Assembly (NCBI GenBank): GCA_015060225.1
Contig: SUYX01000006.1
Location: 1-44,183 of the forward strand
DNA from: Bacteroidales bacterium
GTDB lineage: Bacteria; Bacteroidota; Bacteroidia; Bacteroidales; UBA932
Direction of reading: 5' to 3'
DNA: 44,183 nt
Below are positions 25,363 through 31,864 of this stretch, piece after piece (within the stretch, counting starts at the first letter, position 1; each line of letters opens with the position of its first letter). The notes under the pieces were generated by a model that saw only the letters and a program-made list of their open reading frames with translations, was not told the DNA's origin and did no database searches. The position numbers were made by a program, and so were the translations under genes.

Positions 25363-25889
25363 TGTATATGGTTTGTTTGGATTCTGATATTATTGGAATA
25401 TTGTTGGCTCTGCTTACAGTGGTGGTGCCGGCAATTGTCAAGGCTTTTGATAATAGTAAGAAAAAGGATAATGACGCTTCAAATGGTCAGGATCCCAACA
25501 AAAAAGAGGAACTTGAGGTGCTGTTTGAAGAGTTCATGGGTAAGGAAGACTCCAAATACAGTGCAGACGATGAGTATTCCCATCATATAGTGATGTGTGA
25601 AGAGGAACTCCCTGAGCAACACTTTGCCGGGCCTTCTCAGATGGAGACTTATATAGAAGAGTTTCAGGAGCGGGAGAGCCGGTTTGAGGAACCTGTGGTA
25701 AGGGAAATAATTGCAGAAGAGTTGCAGTCTGGACATATTAAGGAAGCAGAACCTCAGACGCAGCAACATGTCTGTAATGAAGAGTCAGAGGAAAGTAGAG
25801 AAACTTCGCTTAAGGAAAGGTTCAGGAACAATCCTGAGGATGCTGTAATTTTTGCAGAAATCCTTAAGCCAAAGTTTAAGGAATTTTAG
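25362..25889 (+). CDS. Membrane-anchored acidic protein of unknown function
   Basis: The 175-residue protein has one N-terminal membrane helix (SDIIGILLALLTVVVPAIV, about 8-26), then a short Lys/Asp-rich stretch, a long strongly acidic low-complexity middle (many Glu, about 50-145), and a conserved-looking C terminus, LKERFRNNPEDAVIFAEILK. I recall Bacteroidota proteins with a similar C-terminal 'NP-x-D-x-VIFxEI' block next to housekeeping genes, but their function is not known to me. It starts with the TAATG overlap with ribF. The transmembrane anchor plus cytoplasmic acidic tail suggests an adaptor role, which is speculation. Confidence 0.75.
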   Translation: MYMVCLDSDIIGILLALLTVVVPAIVKAFDNSKKKDNDASNGQDPNKKEELEVLFEEFMGKEDSKYSADDEYSHHIVMCEEELPEQHFAGPSQMETYIEEFQERESRFEEPVVREIIAEELQSGHIKEAEPQTQQHVCNEESEESRETSLKERFRNNPEDAVIFAEILKPKFKEF

Positions 25890-25909
25890 TGTAAATTAGA
25901 ATTTTATAT

Positions 25910-25917
25910 TATCTTTG
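25910..25917 (+). promoter_or_regulatory. -7 promoter box for greA
   Basis: TATCTTTG exactly matches TAnnTTTG. It lies 49 bp before the greA ATG, giving a leader of about 40 nt that contains a hairpin. The -33 element is weak (TTTT near 25884-25887). Confidence 0.6.
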
Positions 25918-25931
25918 CAAAAGAGGAAGGG

Positions 25932-25955
25932 TCCCGAATTCATCGGGATTCTTTT
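25932..25955 (+). terminator. Terminator-like hairpin in the greA leader
   Basis: TCCCGA (25932-25937) and TCGGGA (25943-25948) form a stem with loop ATTCA, followed by TTCTTTTT. This is a short intrinsic-terminator shape located between the predicted greA transcription start and its ATG, so it could attenuate greA. It could also terminate read-through from the ribF operon. Confidence 0.6.
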
Positions 25956-25966
25956 TAATTTTTTAT

Positions 25967-26449
25967 ATGATTATGTCAGGTAAGGTACATTATTTTACAG
26001 AAGAAGGTCTTGAAAAGGTGAAGGCTGAGCTGGCCCACATGATTTCTGTTGAAAGACCTGCAATCTCAAAGGCCATTGCAGAGGCAAGGGATAAGGGTGA
26101 TTTGTCTGAGAATGCTGAATATGATGCGGCAAGAGAGGCTCAGGGATTATTGGAGTTGAAAATTTCGCAGTTGCAGGATATCATTGCAAATGCCCGTGTG
26201 ATTGATGAGTCAAAAATCAATACAGACCAGGTGCAGCTGCTCAATAAAGTGAAAATCAAGAACCTTGCAAACGGTGCAGTTATGGAGTATACCATTGTAG
26301 GTGAGAGCGAGGCCAACCTCAAGGAGGGCAAACTTGCTGCACAGACACCTATCGGGAAGGCTCTGATAGGTAAAAAGAAGGGTGAGGTTGTTGAGGTGAA
26401 TGTCCCAAGCGGCATCATCAAATTTGAGATTATGGACATTTCAATCTAA
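25967..26449 (+). CDS. greA: Transcription elongation factor GreA
   Basis: The 160-residue protein rescues backtracked RNA polymerase by stimulating transcript cleavage. The N-terminal coiled coil includes the catalytic tip DKGDLSENAEYDAAREAQ (conserved acidic D and E residues near 43-50). The C-terminal FKBP-like domain shows VKIKNLANGAVMEYTIVG, TPIGKALIGKKKGEVVEV and the final VPSGIIKFEIMDI. The ATG at 25973 two codons later is an equally good start. A hairpin in its leader may regulate it. HIT protein gene follows after 6 bp. Confidence 0.96.
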   Translation: MIMSGKVHYFTEEGLEKVKAELAHMISVERPAISKAIAEARDKGDLSENAEYDAAREAQGLLELKISQLQDIIANARVIDESKINTDQVQLLNKVKIKNLANGAVMEYTIVGESEANLKEGKLAAQTPIGKALIGKKKGEVVEVNVPSGIIKFEIMDISI

Positions 26450-26455
26450 TTTGTC

Positions 26456-26857
26456 ATGGCATCTATCTTTACAAAAATTGTAAACGGTGATATCCCTTCG
26501 TACAAAGTGGCGGAGGATGATAACTATTATGCATTTCTGGATATAAACCCTTTGGCTAAAGGGCATACTCTTGTAGTTCCAAAAATGGAGGAGGATTATA
26601 TCTTTAACCTTCCTGCAGAAATATATGCCGGTTTATGGGCTTTTGCAAACAAGGTGGCAAAGGCAATAGATATTGCGGTGCCTAGCAAGAGGGTGGGGGT
26701 TGCTGTTCTGGGTATGGAGGTTCCTCATGCGCATATCCATCTTGTTCCCCTGCAGAGTGAGCAGGACCTTGATTTCAGGAAGGAGAAAGTTTCTCTCACT
26801 CCCGATGAATTTGCAGCAACAGCTGAGAGTATTTCCAAAGCATTTTCAACATTGTAA
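26456..26857 (+). CDS. HIT family nucleotide hydrolase
   Basis: The 133-residue protein has the histidine triad HAHIHLVP (about residues 91-98), in which the middle histidine is the nucleophile. The N-terminal IFTKIVNGDIPSYKV and DINPLAKGHTLVVPK blocks are typical of the bacterial HinT-like branch. Such enzymes hydrolyse nucleoside phosphoramidates or related AMP-linked compounds; the in vivo substrate is uncertain. It lies directly between greA and a lipoprotein gene, with 3-6 bp gaps, so the three genes probably share a transcript. Confidence 0.93.
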   Translation: MASIFTKIVNGDIPSYKVAEDDNYYAFLDINPLAKGHTLVVPKMEEDYIFNLPAEIYAGLWAFANKVAKAIDIAVPSKRVGVAVLGMEVPHAHIHLVPLQSEQDLDFRKEKVSLTPDEFAATAESISKAFSTL

Positions 26858-26860
26858 AAT

Positions 26861-28015
26861 ATGAAAAGAGTTTTTTTAATGGGTTTGGTTGCCCTTATGG
26901 CGACAGCCTGTACAAAGAGTAAGGAGGCAGCAGTAACCGCCACCATTGAGGGGGGTGCGCAGCAGGAGATTGTTGTGGCAAAACTTGCAGTAAGCCAGAT
27001 GCGTATAGTAGACACACTTAAGGCAGATGCCCAGGGTGTGGCTAAGGGCAAGATTGTTTTGTCTGAGAATGCCCCTGAGTTCTATTATCTTATATGTAAT
27101 GGCAAAAGGGTTGCTTCGCTTATACTTAAGCCTGGTGATAAAGTTTCAGTAAAGGCCGATACTTTAGGCAATGGACTAGTAATTGAAGGTTCTGAAGAGT
27201 CTGTACTGCTGCAGAAGTACCAGGAAGGTCTTGCAGCTGTAAACAGGGAATATACAGCCATTACTTCAAAATTGCTTGATGCGGTAGAGTCCTCGGATAC
27301 AAAACTTGCACAGCAGGTCAGCCAGCAGCTGAACAAGCTTTATCTCAAGTACAGACAATCGGTTACAAAGATGATTATGGAGAATCCCTACTCTTTTGCA
27401 AATGTACAGGCAATCTATCAGTCTATAGGCAATGAGCCACCTCTATTCTCGGCAGATAACGATTATCTGCTTGTTCAGAGGGTACATGATTCATTGGCTG
27501 TAAAGTATCCCAATTCAGTATATCTGAAATCTTTACAAAGTGATATAAAGGCAAGACAGAATGCCCTTATCCTTGCAGAGAAGATTTCAAAGGCAGAGGA
27601 GTCCTCATATCCTAACCTTATTCTTCCCGATATCAATGCAAAGAGCGTAGAGCTGCAGAGCCTGAAAGGGAGGCCGTTCATCCTTATGTTCTGGACAATA
27701 TCTGAAGCCAGCCAGAAGATGTTCAACAATGACCTTAAGGAGCTTTACAAAAAATACAGCAACAATGGCCTTGAGGTGTATCAGGTAAGTCTGGATGCGG
27801 ACAAGACAGCATGGGCTACTGCCGTTAAAGAGCAGCAGCTTCCTTGGATAAGTGTTTGTGACGGAAAAGGTGCAGTATCACCGGCTGTAGCAGCATATAA
27901 TGTGGTTACAGTCCCTTATATGTATGTATTTGACAAGAATGGAGATATGGTGGCACATGGCAATCTTACAAGCCGCTCAGAGATTGAGGCTGCAATCAAA
28001 AAGGCTGTTAAATAG
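26861..28015 (+). CDS. Lipoprotein with DUF4369-like and thioredoxin-fold domains, no CxxC
   Basis: The 384-residue protein starts MKRVFLMGLVALMATAC, a lipoprotein signal with Cys17 as the lipidated residue. The N-terminal half (about 25-120) is a beta-rich DUF4369-like domain. The C-terminal part (about 245-384) has a TlpA/thioredoxin fold: LPDINAKSVELQSLKGRPFILMFW split over its start, then VYQVSLDADKTAW, and the cis-proline region NVVTVPYMYVFDKNGDMVA. The usual WCxxC is replaced by Trp278-Thr-Ile-Ser-Glu282, so it cannot act as a dithiol oxidoreductase. It may bind a peptide or partner at the envelope. It ends the greA transcript before a strong bidirectional terminator. Confidence 0.85.
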   Translation: MKRVFLMGLVALMATACTKSKEAAVTATIEGGAQQEIVVAKLAVSQMRIVDTLKADAQGVAKGKIVLSENAPEFYYLICNGKRVASLILKPGDKVSVKADTLGNGLVIEGSEESVLLQKYQEGLAAVNREYTAITSKLLDAVESSDTKLAQQVSQQLNKLYLKYRQSVTKMIMENPYSFANVQAIYQSIGNEPPLFSADNDYLLVQRVHDSLAVKYPNSVYLKSLQSDIKARQNALILAEKISKAEESSYPNLILPDINAKSVELQSLKGRPFILMFWTISEASQKMFNNDLKELYKKYSNNGLEVYQVSLDADKTAWATAVKEQQLPWISVCDGKGAVSPAVAAYNVVTVPYMYVFDKNGDMVAHGNLTSRSEIEAAIKKAVK

Positions 28016-28030
28016 AATGCAAACGCAAAT

Positions 28031-28067
28031 AAACAAGAAGGCGACTAATTTAGTCGCCTTCTTGTTT
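28031..28067. terminator. Bidirectional terminator between convergent lipoprotein and tsaB genes
   Basis: AAACAAGAAGGCGACTAA (28031-28048) is the exact reverse complement of 28050-28067. In practice this gives a stem of about 14 bp with loop CTAATTTAG, with A-rich and T-rich ends on both sides. It sits in the 70-bp gap between converging genes. Confidence 0.9.
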
Positions 28068-28085
28068 GTGGTTATATATTCAGTT

Positions 28086-28784
28086 TTACAGCAGTTTCTT
28101 GGGTTTGCCGGCTACAAAATCTTTAAGATAGAACGGCTCAAAATATGCGCTGTCTTCAAATTCTCCAGCAGCAAGTTTTGCCGATGCAATTACCCTCATT
28201 CCCGAAGCATGAGGCTGTTGTGGCGCAAAGAAGGCATTCGGGTTGTCTCCCACAAGCCCCTTGAATTTTTCAGCTCCGTTGCCTGTGAAAAGTACAGGCC
28301 CGGAAGCAAGTTCCTCTGCATATGAGTTCTCATCAAGAATCTTTGCCTCAACTGGTGTGAGCTGCTCCCCTCTCGAGTTGAAGTTGGCGGTATACACCTC
28401 CATTCTGCGTGCATCAATCATCGGGACTACAAGAAAATCACCTTTGCCGGTGAAGAGATTGTTGTCCAATGCCATCTGTGTTATTGTGGCGAGTGTACAT
28501 ACAGAAATGAGCGGTTTATCTGCACCATAGCATAAACCTTTGGCACATGAAACTCCTACTCGCAGACCTGTATATGAACCGGGCCCTTTGCTTACTGCAA
28601 CGGCTGTGCATTTGTCCATAGTTATTCCGTTTTCTTTGAGGATTTCTGTTACATAGCCTCCAATGACAGATGCGTGGGCTTTGGGTTCATCTATATATTT
28701 TTCAGAGATTACTGCACCATTCAAGGTGAGAGCCACAGAACATGCATCAGTGGCAGTTTCTATAAGAAGTATATATTTGTCCAT
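28086..28784 (-). CDS. tsaB: tRNA threonylcarbamoyladenosine biosynthesis protein TsaB
   Basis: The 232-residue protein has the ASKHA fold start ILLIETATDACSVAL and HASVI, and the family block VAVSKGPGSYTGLRVGVSCAKGL. TsaB supports TsaD and TsaE in making the t6A modification at position 37 of tRNAs that read ANN codons. The C-terminal half is divergent, as usual for TsaB. It lies 4 bp downstream of the hlyD-like gene and is probably the last gene of the tolC-hlyD-tsaB operon. Confidence 0.95.
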   Translation of the reverse strand: MDKYILLIETATDACSVALTLNGAVISEKYIDEPKAHASVIGGYVTEILKENGITMDKCTAVAVSKGPGSYTGLRVGVSCAKGLCYGADKPLISVCTLATITQMALDNNLFTGKGDFLVVPMIDARRMEVYTANFNSRGEQLTPVEAKILDENSYAEELASGPVLFTGNGAEKFKGLVGDNPNAFFAPQQPHASGMRVIASAKLAAGEFEDSAYFEPFYLKDFVAGKPKKLL

Positions 28785-28788
28785 CTCT

Positions 28789-30027
28789 CTACTGGTTGTT
28801 TACTGTAACTGAAGAACCGTCGTTAAGTTCCTTGCTTATGGCATTGTAAGGCGCCGTTACTACTCTGGCGGATGTATCCAGTCCTTTTGTAACCTCAATA
28901 CAGTTCATATCCTGGATACCTGTCTCTACCCGGTGAGCTTTAACTTTTCCGCTCTGACTGTCATATATGAATACCTTCTGTATTACCCCATCATCTGTAT
29001 CCAATGAATCTGACATGACTTTTCTGGTGGTAATTGCCTGAAGAGGGATTTTGATTACCCCCTCCCTACGGGCTGTCTGTATTGAAACAGATGCACTCAT
29101 GCCGGGTCTCAGAGGTATATTCCCTTTCTCGAGGAGATCTTTGTAGGATTGGGGTAGTATATTTACCTTAACTTCAAAGTTTGTCACCTGGTCTGCTGCC
29201 ATGGTTGTACCGGAATTTTTGGAGGAGTTTGCTACCTGGGTAACAACACCCGCGAATCTTCTGTTGGGGTACGCATCAATCTCTATTGTGGCTGTATCAC
29301 CGGCGGACAATCTTATGATGTCAATCTCATTTACATCTACCAGCACCTCCATCCGGTTAAGGTCTGCAATTCTCAACATCTCCGTTCCAGCCATCTGGCT
29401 TGTACCTACAACACGCTCTCCAATCTCAACATTGAGTTTTGATATTGTACCGGTCATAGGGGCATATATGTTTGTCTTTACAAGATTCTCTTCAGCCTCC
29501 TTAAGGGATGCTTCTGCACTTCTTACATTGAATTCAGCCGCTTTCAACTGGCTCTTTGCAATGTCATATTCAGCTTGAGACTTCTCATAGTCAGCAAGTG
29601 AAATGGTACGTTTACCATAAAGTGAAACATTCCTTTTATGTGTGAGTTCAATTTGCCTGAATTGGGCCTCCTGCTGCAGGTACTGGGCCTTTATGGCATT
29701 CAGGGATGCCTCAGCCCTATCTCGGGCAGAGAGATACACATCCTGCTTTATCTGTATGATAAGGTCTCCTTTGGTGACAGCATCACCCTCCTGGAAGTTG
29801 AGCCTTATTATCTCCCCAGAGACATCGGGACTTATCTTTACCTCTGTTACAGGCTGTATTTTGCCATTTGCCGGGATGGTTTCCACTACAGTCCCAATCT
29901 GGGGTGAGGTAACTGTTACCCCAATCCCTTGGGGCCCCTTGTTGCGGCCTATGGCAATAAGCAGCACAATTATTGCTGCTGACGCTGTAAGGACTATCCT
30001 CTTTTTCTTATTCTTCTGTTTCAACAT
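28789..30027 (-). CDS. Periplasmic adaptor protein (HlyD/MacA/RND-type membrane fusion protein)
   Basis: The 412-residue protein has an N-terminal membrane anchor (IVLTASAAIIVLLIAIG, about 11-27). A lipoyl/biotinyl-like half motif, PANGKIQPVTEVKISPDVSGEI split over about 52-73, follows, then a long coiled-coil hairpin rich in Ala/Glu (about 95-180), the second lipoyl half APMTGTISKLNVEIGERV, and a beta-barrel and membrane-proximal end. This is the linker between an inner-membrane exporter and a TolC channel. The ATG at 30027 starts MLKQKNKKKR; it overlaps the tolC end by 20 bp. No RND pump or MacB gene lies beside it, so its inner-membrane partner could be the C39 ABC exporter upstream (inference) or a pump elsewhere. 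Confidence 0.9.
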   Translation of the reverse strand: MLKQKNKKKRIVLTASAAIIVLLIAIGRNKGPQGIGVTVTSPQIGTVVETIPANGKIQPVTEVKISPDVSGEIIRLNFQEGDAVTKGDLIIQIKQDVYLSARDRAEASLNAIKAQYLQQEAQFRQIELTHKRNVSLYGKRTISLADYEKSQAEYDIAKSQLKAAEFNVRSAEASLKEAEENLVKTNIYAPMTGTISKLNVEIGERVVGTSQMAGTEMLRIADLNRMEVLVDVNEIDIIRLSAGDTATIEIDAYPNRRFAGVVTQVANSSKNSGTTMAADQVTNFEVKVNILPQSYKDLLEKGNIPLRPGMSASVSIQTARREGVIKIPLQAITTRKVMSDSLDTDDGVIQKVFIYDSQSGKVKAHRVETGIQDMNCIEVTKGLDTSARVVTAPYNAISKELNDGSSVTVNNQ

Positions 30028-31336
30028 GGCCACTCTTGTAATATTCAATTATCTTCTGCTGGAAAATATATTGGTATTTGCTTTGTATATACTCGGATTC
30101 TGCCTTGAACAGATTTGTCTTGGCTGTAGAGTAATCTGTCCCATTCAGCAGCCCCAAGTCGAATTTTTCCGCCGTAAGGTTGAACGATTCCCTCGCGGCC
30201 TCCATATTCCTTTGTGATGCCTCCATTTTGCCATGGCATGCCAGTGCTTCATTCCATGCCAGCTGAATCTCCTTCATGAGTTCCTGGAGAGCTATTTCTA
30301 CACCAATCCTGGAACTCTCCACATTGTTTCTTGCATTTTTGATTGCAGTATTTGTACGTCTGTTGTTGAAGATTGGTATACTTAACCCAAAACCTACAGA
30401 AGGGTTGCGGTTGTTGTCAAACTGGGTCAGCAGAGGAGTGTCCTGATTGTCGCTGTAGTATGTGCCATACCCTGCATTAAGTGAGATTGTAGGGAGGGCA
30501 CTCCCTTTCTGTATTTTGTACTGTAGCTTGCTGTGTTCAAGCTCCAGTTCGGCTTTCCTTATCCTTGGAAGAGAGCTGGCATTTGCATATATTGTCTCCA
30601 GATCCTCATCCTTCAGCTCCAATGGGGCATTGTCAATGGCAGGGTCCTCAATTTCCAGCTTGATGTCAGGTGGAAGGTTCAGCAGTTGGTGAAGTTCCAG
30701 CAGTGCACTTCTATAGTTGTTGCGAGCCGTTACAAGCTGAAGGTTTTCATTGGCAAGCTGGGATTTCACCTCCAGAAGCGAGCCGTATGTCTGGCTTCCG
30801 GCATCTACCAGATTCTGGGTCCGTGCAACCTGGGCCTCTGCATTTTTATAGCTTTCCAGGGCACATTCCTCCATTTCACGGCAAAGCAGTACCTGCAAAT
30901 ATCCTTTTGCAATTGCAATGGAGATATTGTCCATAAGGTTTTCTATATTGGCCCGGGCAATTTCCAGCTGTTTTGCACTGCTTTTAATATTGTTCTGTTT
31001 CCTCATGCCCTCAAAAAGTGGGAGTGAAGAGGAGAGGTTTACGGATGAACTCTGGGACAGCTTGTTTTCCACTATCTCAAGATCGTTGAGGTTTACAGAA
31101 CGGCCCCAGCTCATATTGTACCCCATAGAGGCATTCAATGTGGGGAAAAACTCAAGCCTGGCAGCCTTGAGATTATTGGCTGCCTGCTCTTGAGAAAGAG
31201 CCATCTGCTTTATCTGCAAGTTGTTCTCCTGTGCATACCTGATGCACTGCTGCAGAGACCATCTCTGTTGCGCCATAGCCTCATTGCAAAAGATGACAGC
31301 CATGCATAATGTGAGTATTCTGTAAAATAATGCCAT
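30008..31336 (-). CDS. TolC-family outer-membrane efflux channel protein
   Basis: The 442-residue protein has a signal peptide (MALFYRILTLCMAVIFCNEAMA split before QQR) and two repeats of the TolC helical domain. Markers are RWSLQQCIRYAQENNLQIKQ at the mature N terminus, AARLEFFPTLNASMGY, the second-repeat SALPTISLNAGYGTYYSD, SVGFGLSIPIF, and the helical NLTAEKFDLGLLNGTDYSTAK near the end. It would form a trimeric channel across the outer membrane. The ATG at 31336 is chosen, as the 13 upstream in-frame codons lie over the promoter. It has its own -7 box and lies downstream of a terminator that follows the two peptide genes. Confidence 0.93.
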   Translation of the reverse strand: MALFYRILTLCMAVIFCNEAMAQQRWSLQQCIRYAQENNLQIKQMALSQEQAANNLKAARLEFFPTLNASMGYNMSWGRSVNLNDLEIVENKLSQSSSVNLSSSLPLFEGMRKQNNIKSSAKQLEIARANIENLMDNISIAIAKGYLQVLLCREMEECALESYKNAEAQVARTQNLVDAGSQTYGSLLEVKSQLANENLQLVTARNNYRSALLELHQLLNLPPDIKLEIEDPAIDNAPLELKDEDLETIYANASSLPRIRKAELELEHSKLQYKIQKGSALPTISLNAGYGTYYSDNQDTPLLTQFDNNRNPSVGFGLSIPIFNNRRTNTAIKNARNNVESSRIGVEIALQELMKEIQLAWNEALACHGKMEASQRNMEAARESFNLTAEKFDLGLLNGTDYSTAKTNLFKAESEYIQSKYQYIFQQKIIEYYKSGHVETEE

Positions 31337-31352
31337 ATTCCCAACTTCATTG

Positions 31353-31360
31353 CAAATATA
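31353..31360 (-). promoter_or_regulatory. -7 promoter box for the tolC-hlyD-tsaB operon
   Basis: On the minus strand TATATTTG matches TAnnTTTG exactly, 16 bp before the tolC ATG. I see no good -33 element at 19-21 bp, so support is from the -7 box and from its place after a terminator. Confidence 0.5.
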
Positions 31361-31397
31361 AAAAAATATGGGCAATTAGTTTATCTTGTGTCAAAGA

Positions 31398-31423
31398 AGG
31401 GGGACTGAAGCTGTAGTCCCCCT
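31398..31423 (-). terminator. Hairpin terminator after the two peptide genes
   Basis: AGGGGGACT (31398-31406) pairs perfectly with AGTCCCCCT (31415-31423) around an 8-nt loop. On the minus strand it is followed by TCTTTGA, and it starts 13 bp beyond the stop of the second peptide gene. It separates the exporter-peptide genes from the tolC promoter. Confidence 0.8.
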
Positions 31424-31436
31424 CACAAAACACACC

Positions 31437-31616
31437 CTAATTCACCAGGGCGGCAGGACTGGTCATAAGTTTGCGGAATCTGTTTATCATATATATTGCT
31501 TTTGCAATACTTCCTACCAGTTCAGCAATAAACTCCACAAGCTGGGCAGTCTCCTTGTTCTTGCCTCCATAAATTTCAGATGCACAAACAGTGCCAATTT
31601 CTACGAATGATTTCAT
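31437..31616 (-). CDS. Candidate secreted peptide precursor 1 with double-glycine leader (59 residues)
   Basis: This 59-codon gene runs from ATG 31616 to TAG 31437. The leader is MKSFVEIGTVCASEIYGG, with Gly at -2/-1, Ile at -4, Ile at -12 and Phe at -15. It is a looser match to the C39 peptidase consensus, lacking Leu at -7 and Glu at -8. Cleavage after GG would release 41 residues starting KNKETAQLVEF, with a hydrophobic helix-like stretch FIAELVGSIAKAIYMI that has small-x3-small spacing, then a basic NRFRKL and the end SPAALVN. Net charge is about +3. It follows peptide 2 after 13 bp and precedes a terminator. It could be a bacteriocin subunit or a signal; no homologue is recognised. Confidence 0.72.
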   Translation of the reverse strand: MKSFVEIGTVCASEIYGGKNKETAQLVEFIAELVGSIAKAIYMINRFRKLMTSPAALVN

Positions 31617-31629
31617 AACCGTTGCATTT

Positions 31630-31806
31630 TTAAAAATTGTTCCATCCCTTTTTAAATCCTCTGATAATCTCCATATGATACTCCTTTATGAAGTTGAAGA
31701 TTTTTCGGAAGCATTCTCCCAAATTGAATTCATAGGCAGTAGCCACTCCTCCGGTTACAAACTGCAATTCTTTTGCACAACAATCTGTAAATTCTCTCTC
31801 TTTCAT
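31630..31806 (-). CDS. Candidate secreted peptide precursor 2 with canonical double-glycine leader (58 residues)
   Basis: A 58-codon gene runs from ATG 31806 to TAA 31630, 58 bp after the C39 ABC exporter stop on the same strand. Its leader ends in KELQFVTGG. Counting back from the cut, Gly -1, Gly -2, Val -4, Leu -7, Glu -8 and Phe -15 match the double-glycine leader consensus read by C39 peptidases. The core would be 38 residues, VATAYEFNLGECF onward, with one cysteine, many aromatics and a basic amphipathic C-terminal part (RGFKKGWNNF). Net charge is about +2. Two cysteines also occur in the leader. The leader pattern together with the adjacent cognate-type exporter makes this a strong precursor candidate. 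Bacteriocin or pheromone function is inferred. Confidence 0.82.
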   Translation of the reverse strand: MKEREFTDCCAKELQFVTGGVATAYEFNLGECFRKIFNFIKEYHMEIIRGFKKGWNNF

Positions 31807-31864
31807 AATAAAATCATTTAATCCCTACCGATCAGTGCTGCGTAGGTTACCACTTTGAGTCAAC

